A DNA stretch of 64,000 nucleotides from assembly GCF_006715225.1 (NCBI RefSeq), contig NZ_VFMU01000001.1, forward strand, positions 4,030,001 to 4,094,000, written 5' to 3'. A program made the position numbers and the translations under genes. Shown here one piece after another: positions 24,342 to 33,123 of the stretch; positions within the stretch are counted from its first letter, which is position 1; each line of letters begins with the position of its first letter. The stretch comes from Arthrobacter sp. SLBN-112 (GTDB lineage Bacteria; Actinomycetota; Actinomycetes; Actinomycetales; Micrococcaceae). The notes below the pieces were generated by a model. It was not told the origin of the DNA, ran no database searches, and saw only the letters and a program-made list of their open reading frames with translations.

Positions 24342-26270
24342 TTATGCCTTGGCGCGGGCGCGGTTGGCCTTGGCACGCTCGTTGGTGTCCAGGATGACCT
24401 TCCGGATGCGGATCGATTCCGGGGTCACCTCCACGCACTCGTCCTCACGGGCGAATTCCAGCGACTCTTCGAGGGTGAGCTCACGCGGCGGGGTCAGGTT
24501 CTCGAAGGTGTCGGAGGAAGCGGCACGCATGTTGGTGAGCTTCTTTTCCTTGGTGATGTTGACGTCCATGTCGTCGGCGCGGGAGTTCTCGCCCACGATC
24601 ATGCCCTCGTACACCTCGGAGGTGGGCTTCACGAAGAAGGAGCCGCGTTCCTGCAGGTTGATCATGGCGAACGGGGTAACAACACCGGCGCGGTCGGCGA
24701 CCATGGAGCCGTTGGTGCGGTACTCAATGGGGCCGGCCCACGGCTCGTAGCCTTCGGAGATGGAGGCTGCGATGCCGGCGCCGCGGGTGTCGGTGAGGAA
24801 CCGGGTGCGGAAGCCGATCAGGCCACGGGCGGGAACGATGAATTCCATGCGGCACCAGCCGGTGCCGTGGTTGGCCATGTTGGTCATGCGGCCCTTGCGG
24901 GCAGCCATGAGCTGCGTTACGGCGCCCAGGTATTCCTCGGGCACGTCGATGGTCATGTGCTCCATCGGTTCGTGGATCTTGCCGTCGACCGTCCTGGTCA
25001 CAACCTGCGGCTTGCCGACGGTCAGTTCGAAGCCTTCGCGGCGCATCTGCTCAACCAGGATGGCCAGCGCCAGCTCGCCACGGCCCTGGACTTCCCAGGC
25101 ATCCGGACGCTCGGTGGGGAGCACCTTGATGGACACGTTACCGATCAGTTCCTTGTCCAGCCGGTCCTTGACCTGGCGGGCAGTGACCTTGGCGCCCTTG
25201 ACCTTGCCGGCCAGCGGCGAGGTGTTGATACCGATGGTCATGGAGATCGCGGGATCGTCCACGGTGATCAGCGGCAGTGGCTGCGGGTTCTCGGCGTCGG
25301 TCAGGGTCTCACCAATGGTGATTTCCTCGATGCCGGCGACGGCGACGATCTCGCCTGGGCCGGCGGACTCAGCCGGGACGCGCTCCAGGGCTTTGGTGGC
25401 AAGCAGTTCTGTGATCTTGACGTTCTTGAGTTCACCGTTGGCCCGTGCCCAAGCCACGGTCTGGCCCTTGCGCAACGTGCCGTTGTAGATACGAAGCAGC
25501 GCAAGGCGACCCAGGAACGGGGAAGCGTCCAGGTTGGTGACGTGCGCCTGCAGGACACCCTCCGGGTTGTAAGTGGGGGCCGGGATGTGCTCGATGATGG
25601 TCTGGAACAGCGGCTCCAGGTCTTCGTTCTCCGGGGCGGTGCCGTTGGCGGGTTGCTCAAGGGAGGCGCGGCCAACCTTGGCTGCGGCGTATACGACGGG
25701 GACGTTGAGGATCTTGTCCAGGTCGAGGTCCGGAACTTCGTCGGCGAGGTCGGAGGCGAGGCCCAGGAGCAGGTCCATGGACTCGTGCACGACTTCGTCG
25801 ATCCGCGCGTCGGGGCGGTCGGTCTTGTTGACCAGCAGGATCACCGGCAGGTGCGCGGCGAGGGCCTTACGCAGCACGAAGCGGGTCTGGGGCAGCGGGC
25901 CTTCAGAAGCATCAACGAGGAGGACGACGCCGTCGACCATGGACAGGCCGCGCTCCACCTCGCCGCCGAAGTCGGCGTGGCCGGGGGTGTCGATGACGTT
26001 GATCGTGATGGTCTCGCCCTTGGAGGACGGACCGTTGTAGGCCACGGTGGTGTTCTTGGCCAGGATGGTGATGCCCTTTTCGCGTTCCAGGTCACCGGAG
26101 TCCATGACGCGGTCTTCGAGGTGGTTGTGCTCGGCAAAGGAGTGGGTCTGCTTGAGCATGGCGTCGACCAGGGTGGTCTTGCCGTGGTCAACGTGGGCCA
26201 CGATCGCGACGTTGCGCAGGTCACTGCGCGATGCAGTGGCTACCGCGGTGTTGGTGGTGGTTTCAGACAT
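24342..26270 (-). CDS. typA: Ribosome-associated GTPase TypA/BipA
   Basis: The 642-residue translational GTPase has the G1 motif AHVDHGKTT (about 22-30), the switch DTPGHADFGGEVERG, the G4 motif NKTDRPDA, EF-G-like domains II, III and V, and the BipA-specific C-terminal domain ending in a basic tail. It binds the 70S ribosome and assists 50S assembly and stress adaptation. The 5' region 26271-26541 is shared with a divergent SGNH-hydrolase gene. Confidence 0.96.
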   Translation of the reverse strand: MSETTTNTAVATASRSDLRNVAIVAHVDHGKTTLVDAMLKQTHSFAEHNHLEDRVMDSGDLEREKGITILAKNTTVAYNGPSSKGETITINVIDTPGHADFGGEVERGLSMVDGVVLLVDASEGPLPQTRFVLRKALAAHLPVILLVNKTDRPDARIDEVVHESMDLLLGLASDLADEVPDLDLDKILNVPVVYAAAKVGRASLEQPANGTAPENEDLEPLFQTIIEHIPAPTYNPEGVLQAHVTNLDASPFLGRLALLRIYNGTLRKGQTVAWARANGELKNVKITELLATKALERVPAESAGPGEIVAVAGIEEITIGETLTDAENPQPLPLITVDDPAISMTIGINTSPLAGKVKGAKVTARQVKDRLDKELIGNVSIKVLPTERPDAWEVQGRGELALAILVEQMRREGFELTVGKPQVVTRTVDGKIHEPMEHMTIDVPEEYLGAVTQLMAARKGRMTNMANHGTGWCRMEFIVPARGLIGFRTRFLTDTRGAGIAASISEGYEPWAGPIEYRTNGSMVADRAGVVTPFAMINLQERGSFFVKPTSEVYEGMIVGENSRADDMDVNITKEKKLTNMRAASSDTFENLTPPRELTLEESLEFAREDECVEVTPESIRIRKVILDTNERAKANRARAKA

Positions 26271-26500
26271 GCGTTATTGCTCGATTCAGTGGTGAAGTCA
26301 GCTGTTGTATCGCGACATTTCCAACTGGAACGCACGACGGACAAGGCCCTTGGCACAGGGCGCCTACCTCTATTCTAGCCGGTGAGCCATTTGTTGGCCT
26401 AAATTCCGCCGGGATTTGCCGCCTCCGGGATGCCGCGATTGCGCCGGACCACTGCGCCGTGTGACTAAGTTCACTACCACTTCCGCATACGTGGCATGAT

Positions 26501-26515
26501 GGCTGTGACACAGCC
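26501..26515. promoter_or_regulatory. Inverted repeat GGCTGTG-A-CACAGCC
   Basis: A perfect 7-base inverted repeat lies 26 bases upstream of the SGNH-hydrolase start. It could be an operator or a leader hairpin; no regulator is identified. Confidence 0.35.
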
Positions 26516-26541
26516 CACCTTTGAGCGCGCCGGAGACAACG

Positions 26542-27375
26542 ATGCCCCCTGCTAAGGCCAGGACCCCGCGTGGTGCCGCCCGGGCTGCCACCGCCGCTGC
26601 ATCCGGCCTCCTGGCGGTTTCGGCGGTCCTTGGGCTTGCCGCTTGGGGACTTTCCGGCGACTCTTTCGACGGCGGGTTGGCACGGGCGGCAGCCGGGCAA
26701 GCCGTCGGCGCAGGAGGGAATCCCGCGTTGGCGGCCACGTCCCGGATCCTGAATCCCGGCAATGGAAGGCTCGAAGCAGTGGTTCCGGACATCAGCAGGA
26801 CTGTCCTGCTGATCGGCGATTCACAGTCGGAACCGACAGACGGCTGGCCGCGCCTTGGCCTCGCCGCTGCCGGCTACGACGTGTACTTCTGCGGCCGCGG
26901 CGGCACAGGATACGTGGCGGCGAACGGAGCCACAGGCAACTACATTGATGCCCTGCAGCGCGGGGACTGGCTGCTGCCCTCCGGCACTCCCGCCCTGATC
27001 GTCCTCGAGGGCGGCGGGAACGACGCCGCCAAGGGCGCAAGCGACGCACAGATCACCGGAAACGCCCAGCGGCTGGTTGCCGAACTGCGGACCCGCTACC
27101 CCGGAACGCGGATTGCCGTGATCGGCACCTTGGCGCGCGGCGCAAACGACGGCGGCGGCCGCCGGAGCGAGGTGGACGCCCTGCTGGGTGCCGTGGCAGC
27201 AACCAACGGACTTCCCTTTGTTTCCGTCGGCGACTGGCTCACGAGGTACGGACTGGCAAAGGACCTTGCGGACGCCGTCCACATGAACACCGAAGGCCGC
27301 GCAGCCCTCGGCGGGATCCTTGCGCGCAGGCTGCGTGAACTGGGGCTGGACCAAAAGGCTGCGGTAGAGCAGTAG
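26542..27375 (+). CDS. Membrane-anchored SGNH/GDSL hydrolase
   Basis: The 277-residue protein has an N-terminal hydrophobic segment (about 10-40, signal or anchor). The SGNH blocks follow: block I VLLIGDSQS with the nucleophile serine, a glycine in GGTGYV, block III LEGGGND and block V DAVHMN with the catalytic Asp and His. It is likely an esterase or acetylhydrolase acting outside the membrane, for example on cell-wall glycans; the substrate is unknown. The ATG at 26542 follows CGGAGAC and was chosen over an in-frame start at 26521. It is monocistronic between divergent typA and convergent dpp genes. Confidence 0.82.
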   Translation: MPPAKARTPRGAARAATAAASGLLAVSAVLGLAAWGLSGDSFDGGLARAAAGQAVGAGGNPALAATSRILNPGNGRLEAVVPDISRTVLLIGDSQSEPTDGWPRLGLAAAGYDVYFCGRGGTGYVAANGATGNYIDALQRGDWLLPSGTPALIVLEGGGNDAAKGASDAQITGNAQRLVAELRTRYPGTRIAVIGTLARGANDGGGRRSEVDALLGAVAATNGLPFVSVGDWLTRYGLAKDLADAVHMNTEGRAALGGILARRLRELGLDQKAAVEQ

Positions 27376-27387
27376 TGCAGTGAAACA

Positions 27388-27421
27388 GCTGGAGCCGGGA
27401 CCCGAAGGTCCCGGCTCCAGC
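27388..27421. terminator. Bidirectional terminator hairpin
   Basis: A perfect 15-bp stem (27388-27402 with 27407-27421) with loop CGAA lies between the convergent SGNH-hydrolase and dpp-type genes. Confidence 0.8.
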
Positions 27422-27441
27422 CGTTCGGGGGAAACTTCCCG

Positions 27442-29148
27442 CTATGCCACCTCAGGCGGAAGCATCAGCTTCGCGCCGGGGATGGCGTTCAGCAGCGCCC
27501 TCGTGTATTCCTGCTTCGGGGACTCGAAGACATCGTCCGTGGACCCGGTCTCCACCAGTCGGCCCTTTTCCATCACGCACACGTGGTCAGCGATCTGCCG
27601 CACCACGGCAAGGTCGTGCGTGATGAACAGGTACGTCAGCCCAAGGTTGGCCTGCAGGTCGGCGAGCAGGTTGAGCACCTGCGCCTGCACCAGTACGTCC
27701 AGCGCGGAGACCGCCTCGTCACAGATGATGACTTCGGGGTCCAGGGCCAGCGCCCGGGCAATGGCAACACGCTGCCGCTGCCCGCCGGACAGCTCGTTCG
27801 GATAGCGCTGCATGGCGGACTGGGGCAGCGCCACCTGGTCCAGCAGCGTCCGGACTTTCTTCTCCCGGCTGGTCTGGTCCCCGATCTTATGGACGCGAAG
27901 GGGTTCCTCGATGGTGCGGTAGATGTTGTACATCGGATCGAGGGAGCCGTACGGGTCCTGGAAGATCGGCTGGACCCGCCTGCGGAACTTGAACAGTTCG
28001 GCCGGCTTCAGGGCGGAGGTATCGACACCGTCGAACAGGATCCTGCCGTCCGTCGGCTTTTCCAGCTGGAGCACCATCTTGGCCACTGTGGACTTGCCGG
28101 ACCCCGACTCCCCCACGATCGCCGTCGTGGTTCCACGTCGCACGTCGAAACTCACGCCGTCGACGGCTGCGAAGTCCGTTGTCTTACCAAGCCCCTGGCG
28201 CAGCTTGTACACCTTCCGCAGGTCCTGGATCTGCAGGAAGGTATCGGACTTCACCGTCTCGGCGGCGGGTGCCAGGAGGTCCGTCGTCTCCACGCCCTGC
28301 TCCTTGGCCACCTGGATACGACGGCTGGCCAGCGACGGAGCGGACTCAACGAGCCGCTTGGTGTAGGGATGCTGCGGGTCCCGGAGCAATTCCAGCGAAG
28401 GTCCAGCTTCAACGACGCGGCCCTGGTACATGACCACCACTTTGTCTGCACGCTCGGCTGCCAGGCCCAGGTCATGGGTGATCAGCAGGACCGAGGTGCC
28501 AAGCTCGTTGGTCATGGTCTCCAGGTGGTCCAGGATCTGCCGCTGGACGGTGACGTCGAGGGCCGACGTCGGCTCGTCAGCGATCAGCAGGCGCGGCTGG
28601 CAGGAGAGGCCAATGGCAATCAACGCGCGCTGGCGCATGCCGCCCGAGAACTCGTGCGGGTACTGGTTGGCCCGCCGTTTGGCATCCGGCAGCCCTGCCT
28701 GGGACAGTACCTTGGCGATGTCATCCGGTCCGCTGGGACGGCCGTTCGCCTTCAGTGTTTCCCTGACCTGGTAGCCGATCTTCCACACCGGGTTCAGGTT
28801 GGACATGGGGTCCTGCGGGACCATGCCGATGGTGTTGCCGCGCAGTTCGATCATGCGCTGTTCGCTGGCGTGGGCAATGTCCTCGCCGTCCAGCAGGATC
28901 TGCCCGCCGGACACCCTGCCGTTGTTGGGCAGGAGTCCGATGGCTGCCAGCGCCGTGGTGGACTTTCCGGAGCCGGACTCCCCCACGATCGCAACCGTTT
29001 CGCCGGGCATGATGGTCAGGTGGGCATCCCTGACAGCCTGGACTTCACCGCCGCCGGTCTTGAAGGTGATGGCCAGGTCACGAATTTCCAGCAGCGGCCT
29101 GACGCCGGTGGTGCCGGCCTCATCGATGCGGACTTCTGGAGTTGTCAT
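27442..29148 (-). CDS. Dipeptide/oligopeptide ABC transporter ATPase, two fused domains
   Basis: The 568-residue protein has two complete ABC ATPase domains, each with Walker A GESGSGKST, an LSGG-type signature (FSGGMRQRALIAIGL and [15 protein letters not shown]) and Walker B. Together they correspond to DppD and DppF fused in one chain, common in actinobacteria. It powers peptide uptake with the permeases encoded just upstream. The start at 29148 (MTTPEV) follows an AG-rich AGAAAAAGAG; an ATG at 29163 overlapping the permease stop (ATGA) is possible and adds five residues. It is the last gene of the operon. Confidence 0.9.
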   Translation of the reverse strand: MTTPEVRIDEAGTTGVRPLLEIRDLAITFKTGGGEVQAVRDAHLTIMPGETVAIVGESGSGKSTTALAAIGLLPNNGRVSGGQILLDGEDIAHASEQRMIELRGNTIGMVPQDPMSNLNPVWKIGYQVRETLKANGRPSGPDDIAKVLSQAGLPDAKRRANQYPHEFSGGMRQRALIAIGLSCQPRLLIADEPTSALDVTVQRQILDHLETMTNELGTSVLLITHDLGLAAERADKVVVMYQGRVVEAGPSLELLRDPQHPYTKRLVESAPSLASRRIQVAKEQGVETTDLLAPAAETVKSDTFLQIQDLRKVYKLRQGLGKTTDFAAVDGVSFDVRRGTTTAIVGESGSGKSTVAKMVLQLEKPTDGRILFDGVDTSALKPAELFKFRRRVQPIFQDPYGSLDPMYNIYRTIEEPLRVHKIGDQTSREKKVRTLLDQVALPQSAMQRYPNELSGGQRQRVAIARALALDPEVIICDEAVSALDVLVQAQVLNLLADLQANLGLTYLFITHDLAVVRQIADHVCVMEKGRLVETGSTDDVFESPKQEYTRALLNAIPGAKLMLPPEVA

Positions 29149-29159
29149 CTCTTTTTCTC

Positions 29160-30104
29160 TCATCGCTGACGGCTCTTCGGGTCAAGGGCGTCACGCACGG
29201 CGTCGCCCAGCATGATGAAGCTCAACACCGTAAGGGAGAGCGCGGCGGCCGGGTAGAGCATGATTTCCGGCCGGGTCCTGATCGATGCCTGCGCACCTGC
29301 AATGTCATTGCCCCAGGACATGATGCTCTGCGGGAGGCCAATGCCCAGGAAGGACAGGGTGGCTTCGGCCACGATGAACACGCCAAGTTCCAGCGTTGCC
29401 AGGACGATGATCGGAGCCAGGGCGTTCGGCAGGACATGGCGGATCAGTGCGCCGAACTTGGAAACGCCCAGCGCCCGTGCAGCGGTGACGAAGTCCGCGT
29501 TGCGCACCTCGATCACCGCGCCGCGGGTGATGCGGGCCATTTGCGGCCAGGCCAGGAGCGAAATGACGAACACCACGGTCCATACGCTCTTGTTCTCGCG
29601 GAACAGCGGGAGCTGGGTGATCACCAGTGCGCCGAGCACCAGCGGCAGGGCGAAGAAGATATCGCCCAGCCGGGCCAGGACGGCATCGATCCAGCCGCCG
29701 TAGTATCCGGCGAGGGCGCCGAGGGTCACGCCGATGACCAGGACGCAGAGTACGGAGAGCAGGCCTACGGAAAGGGAGGCCTGCGTGCCGTGGATGACCC
29801 TGGAGTAAACGTCGCAGCCCTGGAAGGTGAAGCCGAACGGGTGTCCGGCGGTGGGGCCTGCCTCGGAGTTGGCGAGTTCACAGCCCTCGTTGGGCGGGGT
29901 TGACGTGAAGAGGCCGGGGAACAGCGCAATCACGATCAGGGCAAGGATCAGGAGTGCCGAGATGATGAACAGCGGACGACGGCGGAGCTTGCGCCAGGCG
30001 TCTGCCCACAGGCTGAGCGGGGCCTGGTCCGTCTTGACGGCGTCCGTTGCCTGCAGCGGTGTCTCGTCGATGGGGGCCACGAAGTGGCTGTTATTACTGG
30101 TCAT
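29160..30104 (-). CDS. Peptide ABC transporter permease (DppC-like)
   Basis: The 314-residue permease has a cytoplasmic N-terminus of about 40 residues and about six membrane helices. A periplasmic-side loop contains FTFQGCDVYSRVIHGTQASL, and the EAA loop is ARALGVSKFGALIRHVLPNALAP. It forms the channel with the DppB-like protein. The ATG at 30104 overlaps the preceding gene by 11 bases. Its last bases overlap the possible upstream start of the ATPase, so the genes are tightly coupled. Confidence 0.9.
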   Translation of the reverse strand: MTSNNSHFVAPIDETPLQATDAVKTDQAPLSLWADAWRKLRRRPLFIISALLILALIVIALFPGLFTSTPPNEGCELANSEAGPTAGHPFGFTFQGCDVYSRVIHGTQASLSVGLLSVLCVLVIGVTLGALAGYYGGWIDAVLARLGDIFFALPLVLGALVITQLPLFRENKSVWTVVFVISLLAWPQMARITRGAVIEVRNADFVTAARALGVSKFGALIRHVLPNALAPIIVLATLELGVFIVAEATLSFLGIGLPQSIMSWGNDIAGAQASIRTRPEIMLYPAAALSLTVLSFIMLGDAVRDALDPKSRQR

Positions 30105-31023
30105 AGCGGATCCTCGGGTCAAGCCAGGCGTACAGGAGATCGACAAGCAGGTTGGCCACCACGAACACCAGCACCAGCACGCTGACGATGGAGACGATGG
30201 TGGGGCCCTCACTGCGAAGGACAGCCTGGTAGAGCTTGTTGCCCACACCGGGAACGTTGAAGATGCCCTCTGTGACGATGGCACCGCCCATCAGGCCGCC
30301 AAGGTTGGCGCCCAGGTACGTCACCACTGGAATCAGCGAGTTGCGCAGGATGTGTGCCAGGACCACCCGGGGCCGGGAAAGGCCTTTGGCGGTTGCGGTC
30401 CGCACGTAGTCGGCGTTCATGTTTTCGCTGACCGATGCGCGGGTCAGGCGGAGGACATAGGCGAAGGACACGAGGCCCAGGACCACTGCCGGCAGAAGCA
30501 AGGTGACCCAGTTGGCATTGGCGCCCACAGTGGGTTTGGCCCAGCCGAGCTGCACGCCGAAAACGAGCTGGAAAACGAAGCCCAACACAAAGGTGGGGAC
30601 GGCGATAACCACCAGCGAGGCCACCAGGACGGTTGAATCGAACCAGCCGCCGCGGCGCAGGCCCGCGAAGACGCCGAACGCAACACCGAAGACAGCCTGG
30701 ATCGCCAGTGCCTCGATGGCGAGCATCGCCGTCACAGGGAACACACGGGCAAGGCTCGCCGCGATGGGCTGTCCGGTGAAGTCATTGCCCAGGTTGAAGG
30801 TGAAAAGGTTCTTGAGGAAAAGGCCGTACTGAACCCAGAAGGGCTGGTCCAGGTTGTACTGGCTGCGCAGGGTGTCGATCACTGCCTGCGGGGGCTGGCG
30901 GTCGCCGAACAGCGCGGCGATGGGATCGCCCGGCAGGGCGAACACCATGTAGTACACCAGAAGGGTAGTGCCGAGGAAGACAGGGATCACCTGAAGGAGT
31001 CGGCGCAAAATGAACCGGGTCAC
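30094..31023 (-). CDS. Peptide ABC transporter permease (DppB-like)
   Basis: The 309-residue permease begins MTRFILRRLLQVIPVFLGTTLLVYYMV, the usual DppB N-terminal helix. It has about six membrane segments and the EAA loop ATAKGLSRPRVVLAHILRNSL. It pairs with the DppC-like permease. It follows the substrate-binding-protein gene after 125 bases, which contain a hairpin. Confidence 0.9.
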   Translation of the reverse strand: MTRFILRRLLQVIPVFLGTTLLVYYMVFALPGDPIAALFGDRQPPQAVIDTLRSQYNLDQPFWVQYGLFLKNLFTFNLGNDFTGQPIAASLARVFPVTAMLAIEALAIQAVFGVAFGVFAGLRRGGWFDSTVLVASLVVIAVPTFVLGFVFQLVFGVQLGWAKPTVGANANWVTLLLPAVVLGLVSFAYVLRLTRASVSENMNADYVRTATAKGLSRPRVVLAHILRNSLIPVVTYLGANLGGLMGGAIVTEGIFNVPGVGNKLYQAVLRSEGPTIVSIVSVLVLVFVVANLLVDLLYAWLDPRIRYDQ

Positions 31024-31091
31024 AGGATTACCTGCCTTCCGGTAAGGGAGAAAACGCGTTCATGAGTGCCTTCCTGCCGCTTGCAAGCCAA

Positions 31092-31120
31092 TGGGGGCCC
31101 GGACGTGACCGGAACCCCCA
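31092..31120 (-). other. Intercistronic hairpin behind the substrate-binding-protein gene
   Basis: TGGGGG and CCCCCA arms with an inner CCGG pair form a stem with a small internal loop, 29 bases past the receptor gene stop. It probably reduces read-through or protects the receptor mRNA, as behind gluB. Confidence 0.45.
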
Positions 31121-31148
31121 TCAGCTTGTCGGCAAGTTAGATCTGGGA

Positions 31149-32837
31149 CTACTTGGCGGTGATGCCGTAGTACAGGATGCCGCCGTTCCAGCCGGTTTCG
31201 GCCTTCACGATGTTGTTGCTCCACACGATCGGGCGTGCCTGATCCCAGAGCGGCAGGCCGGGCAGGTCCTGGAACAGGATTTCCTGTGCCTGGTTGAACT
31301 TGCCGTTGGCTTCATCCGTGCTCTTGGCAGCCAGGCCCTCCTTGAGGAGCTTGTCGAACTCGGGGTTCGAGTACTTCTCGTAGTTGGAGGAAGCGTTGGT
31401 GGCCCAGACCGGTCCCAGGAAGTTGTACAGCGAGGGGTAGTCGCCCTGCCAGCCCGCGCGGGTAAGGCCGGGCAGCTGCTGGGACTTGCGGAGGTTCAGG
31501 ACTTCAGCGAACTTGGCGAAGGGCTGGATTTCAGCCTGAATGCCGAGGTTGTTCTTGAAGCCGTTGGCTACGGCGTCGATCCATTCCTTATTACCGCCAT
31601 CGGTGTTGGAGGCGATCTGGAGCGGCTTGGAGCTGTCGTACGGCTGGATCTTCTCAGCCTGTGCCCACAGGTCCTTGGCCTTGGCGGCGTCGAACTTCAG
31701 GACTTCGCTGCCCTTGAGGCCTTCCTTGAACCCGTCGATGACCGGCGGAACAAATGCCTTGGCCGGGGTGCGGGTGCCGTTGAAGACCACCTTGGCGATT
31801 TCCTCGCGGTTGATGGCGTAGGACAGTGCCTGGCGGCGGAGCTTGCCGGCTTCACCCTGGAAGTTGGGGTTGTACGGCGGGATGTTCAGCGTGGAGTTGG
31901 TGGCAACCGGTTTGGTGGCATTCCGGTCCGGGAAGTCAGCAACGTAGGTCTTCAGGGCGTTGGACGGAAGGACATCTGTGATGTCCAGGTTGTCGGACTG
32001 GAGGTCCGTGTATGCGGGGCCCGGGTCGGTGTAGAACTTGAAGGTCACGCCGCCGTTCTTGGCCTCACGCGGTCCCTTGTAGTCGGCGTTCTTAACCAGG
32101 GAGATGGACTGGTCGTGGACCCAGGAACCCTGCTTCTCGAACTTGTAGGGACCGTTGCCGACGGGGTTTTCACCGAAGGTCTTGGGGTCAGCCAGCGCGG
32201 TGGACGGAAGCGGGAAGAAAGCGGAGTAGCCAAGGCGCAGGGACCAGTCGGCTTCAGGCTGGGCGAGCTTGACGGTGATGGTGGAGTCATCGGTTGCTGC
32301 CAGGCCGGACATGGTGTCGGCCTTGGGAGCCGGCGTGGTGGTGGTCTTGCCGTCAGCACCCTTCTCCGAGTTCACGGCCGAGACATCTTCGTAACCGGCG
32401 ATGGACTCAAAGAAGAATCCGTTGTTCTGCAGGTTCTTGGAGTTGGCGGCGAAGTTCCAGGAGTCAACGAAGGTCTTGGCCGTAATGGCTTCACCGTTGG
32501 TGAACTTCTGGCCCTGCTTGACCTTGATGGTCCAGTTCTGGGCGTCGGACGACTCAATGGAGTCAGCCAGGGCGTTGACAGGCTTGCCACTGGCATCGTA
32601 GGTGCGCAGGCCCTCAAAGAGGAGCTCGACCACGCGGCCGCCATAAACCTCATTGGTGTTCGCCGGCAGCAACGGGTTTTGTGGCTCGTTGCTGTAGGCG
32701 GTGATGACCTTGTTCGGATCCCCTGCAGCATTGCTGGACCCGTCAGTGCTGCCGCCGCCGCCGGCGCCGCACCCGGTCAGGGCAAGCGCGGCGATTGCCA
32801 CGATGCCCAGTGCTTTGGAAGTGCGCGTAAAACGCAT
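31149..32837 (-). CDS. Peptide-binding lipoprotein of ABC transporter (DppA/OppA-like)
   Basis: The 562-residue family 5 solute-binding protein has a lipoprotein signal with lipobox LTGC (Cys about 23). GRVVELLFEGLRTYDASGKP, WTIKVKQGQKFTNGEAITA and GNGPYKFEKQG are visible. It captures peptides (or, in some members, heme or other ligands) outside the membrane. AGGAGGCGG lies directly before the ATG. It is the first gene of the permease/ATPase operon, with an untranslated leader of about 90 bases and a possible regulator box upstream. Confidence 0.88.
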   Translation of the reverse strand: MRFTRTSKALGIVAIAALALTGCGAGGGGSTDGSSNAAGDPNKVITAYSNEPQNPLLPANTNEVYGGRVVELLFEGLRTYDASGKPVNALADSIESSDAQNWTIKVKQGQKFTNGEAITAKTFVDSWNFAANSKNLQNNGFFFESIAGYEDVSAVNSEKGADGKTTTTPAPKADTMSGLAATDDSTITVKLAQPEADWSLRLGYSAFFPLPSTALADPKTFGENPVGNGPYKFEKQGSWVHDQSISLVKNADYKGPREAKNGGVTFKFYTDPGPAYTDLQSDNLDITDVLPSNALKTYVADFPDRNATKPVATNSTLNIPPYNPNFQGEAGKLRRQALSYAINREEIAKVVFNGTRTPAKAFVPPVIDGFKEGLKGSEVLKFDAAKAKDLWAQAEKIQPYDSSKPLQIASNTDGGNKEWIDAVANGFKNNLGIQAEIQPFAKFAEVLNLRKSQQLPGLTRAGWQGDYPSLYNFLGPVWATNASSNYEKYSNPEFDKLLKEGLAAKSTDEANGKFNQAQEILFQDLPGLPLWDQARPIVWSNNIVKAETGWNGGILYYGITAK

Positions 32838-32937
32838 TCCGCCTCCTATGAGTTGTGGGAGAGATATATAGGGGAATCTTGTGCTTCCCCGCAGGCCGGA
32901 CGCAGCTCACCGCTGTGACGAAACCTACATAATACGA

Positions 32938-32949
32938 GTTAGCCTAACC
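32938..32949. promoter_or_regulatory. DtxR/IdeR iron-box-like core GTTAGCCTAACC
   Basis: This 12-base core matches 12 of 13 positions of the GGTTAGCCTAACC centre of the DtxR/IdeR consensus, but the outer bases do not match. It lies about 100 bases upstream of the binding-protein gene and beside a minus-strand TATTAT (32929-32934). TAGGCT inside it could instead simply be a -10 box. Confidence 0.35.
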
Positions 32950-33123
32950 GCACGAAGTCCAGATACTGGTACTCCGTTGCCAAAACGTGACCGGCGCAGT
33001 GAAATGCCCCAAGTCACAGCAATTAGTTAGGCACGTCACATGCTACTCGCCAGTAGGCCGGACGGCGAATCGGTAGGGTGAAGGGTCCCCAAGGGCAGGA
33101 AAACCACAGCGGACGCGGCTGAA

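Noticed and set aside
24315..26378. Very long open frame on the plus strand opposite typA
   Set aside because: It mirrors the conserved TypA gene and encodes a Gly/Asp/His-rich sequence with no motifs; high-GC antisense frames are routinely open.
31062..32918. Long plus-strand frame opposite the peptide-binding protein
   Set aside because: The minus-strand lipoprotein has a signal peptide, lipobox and family motifs; the plus-strand frame has none.
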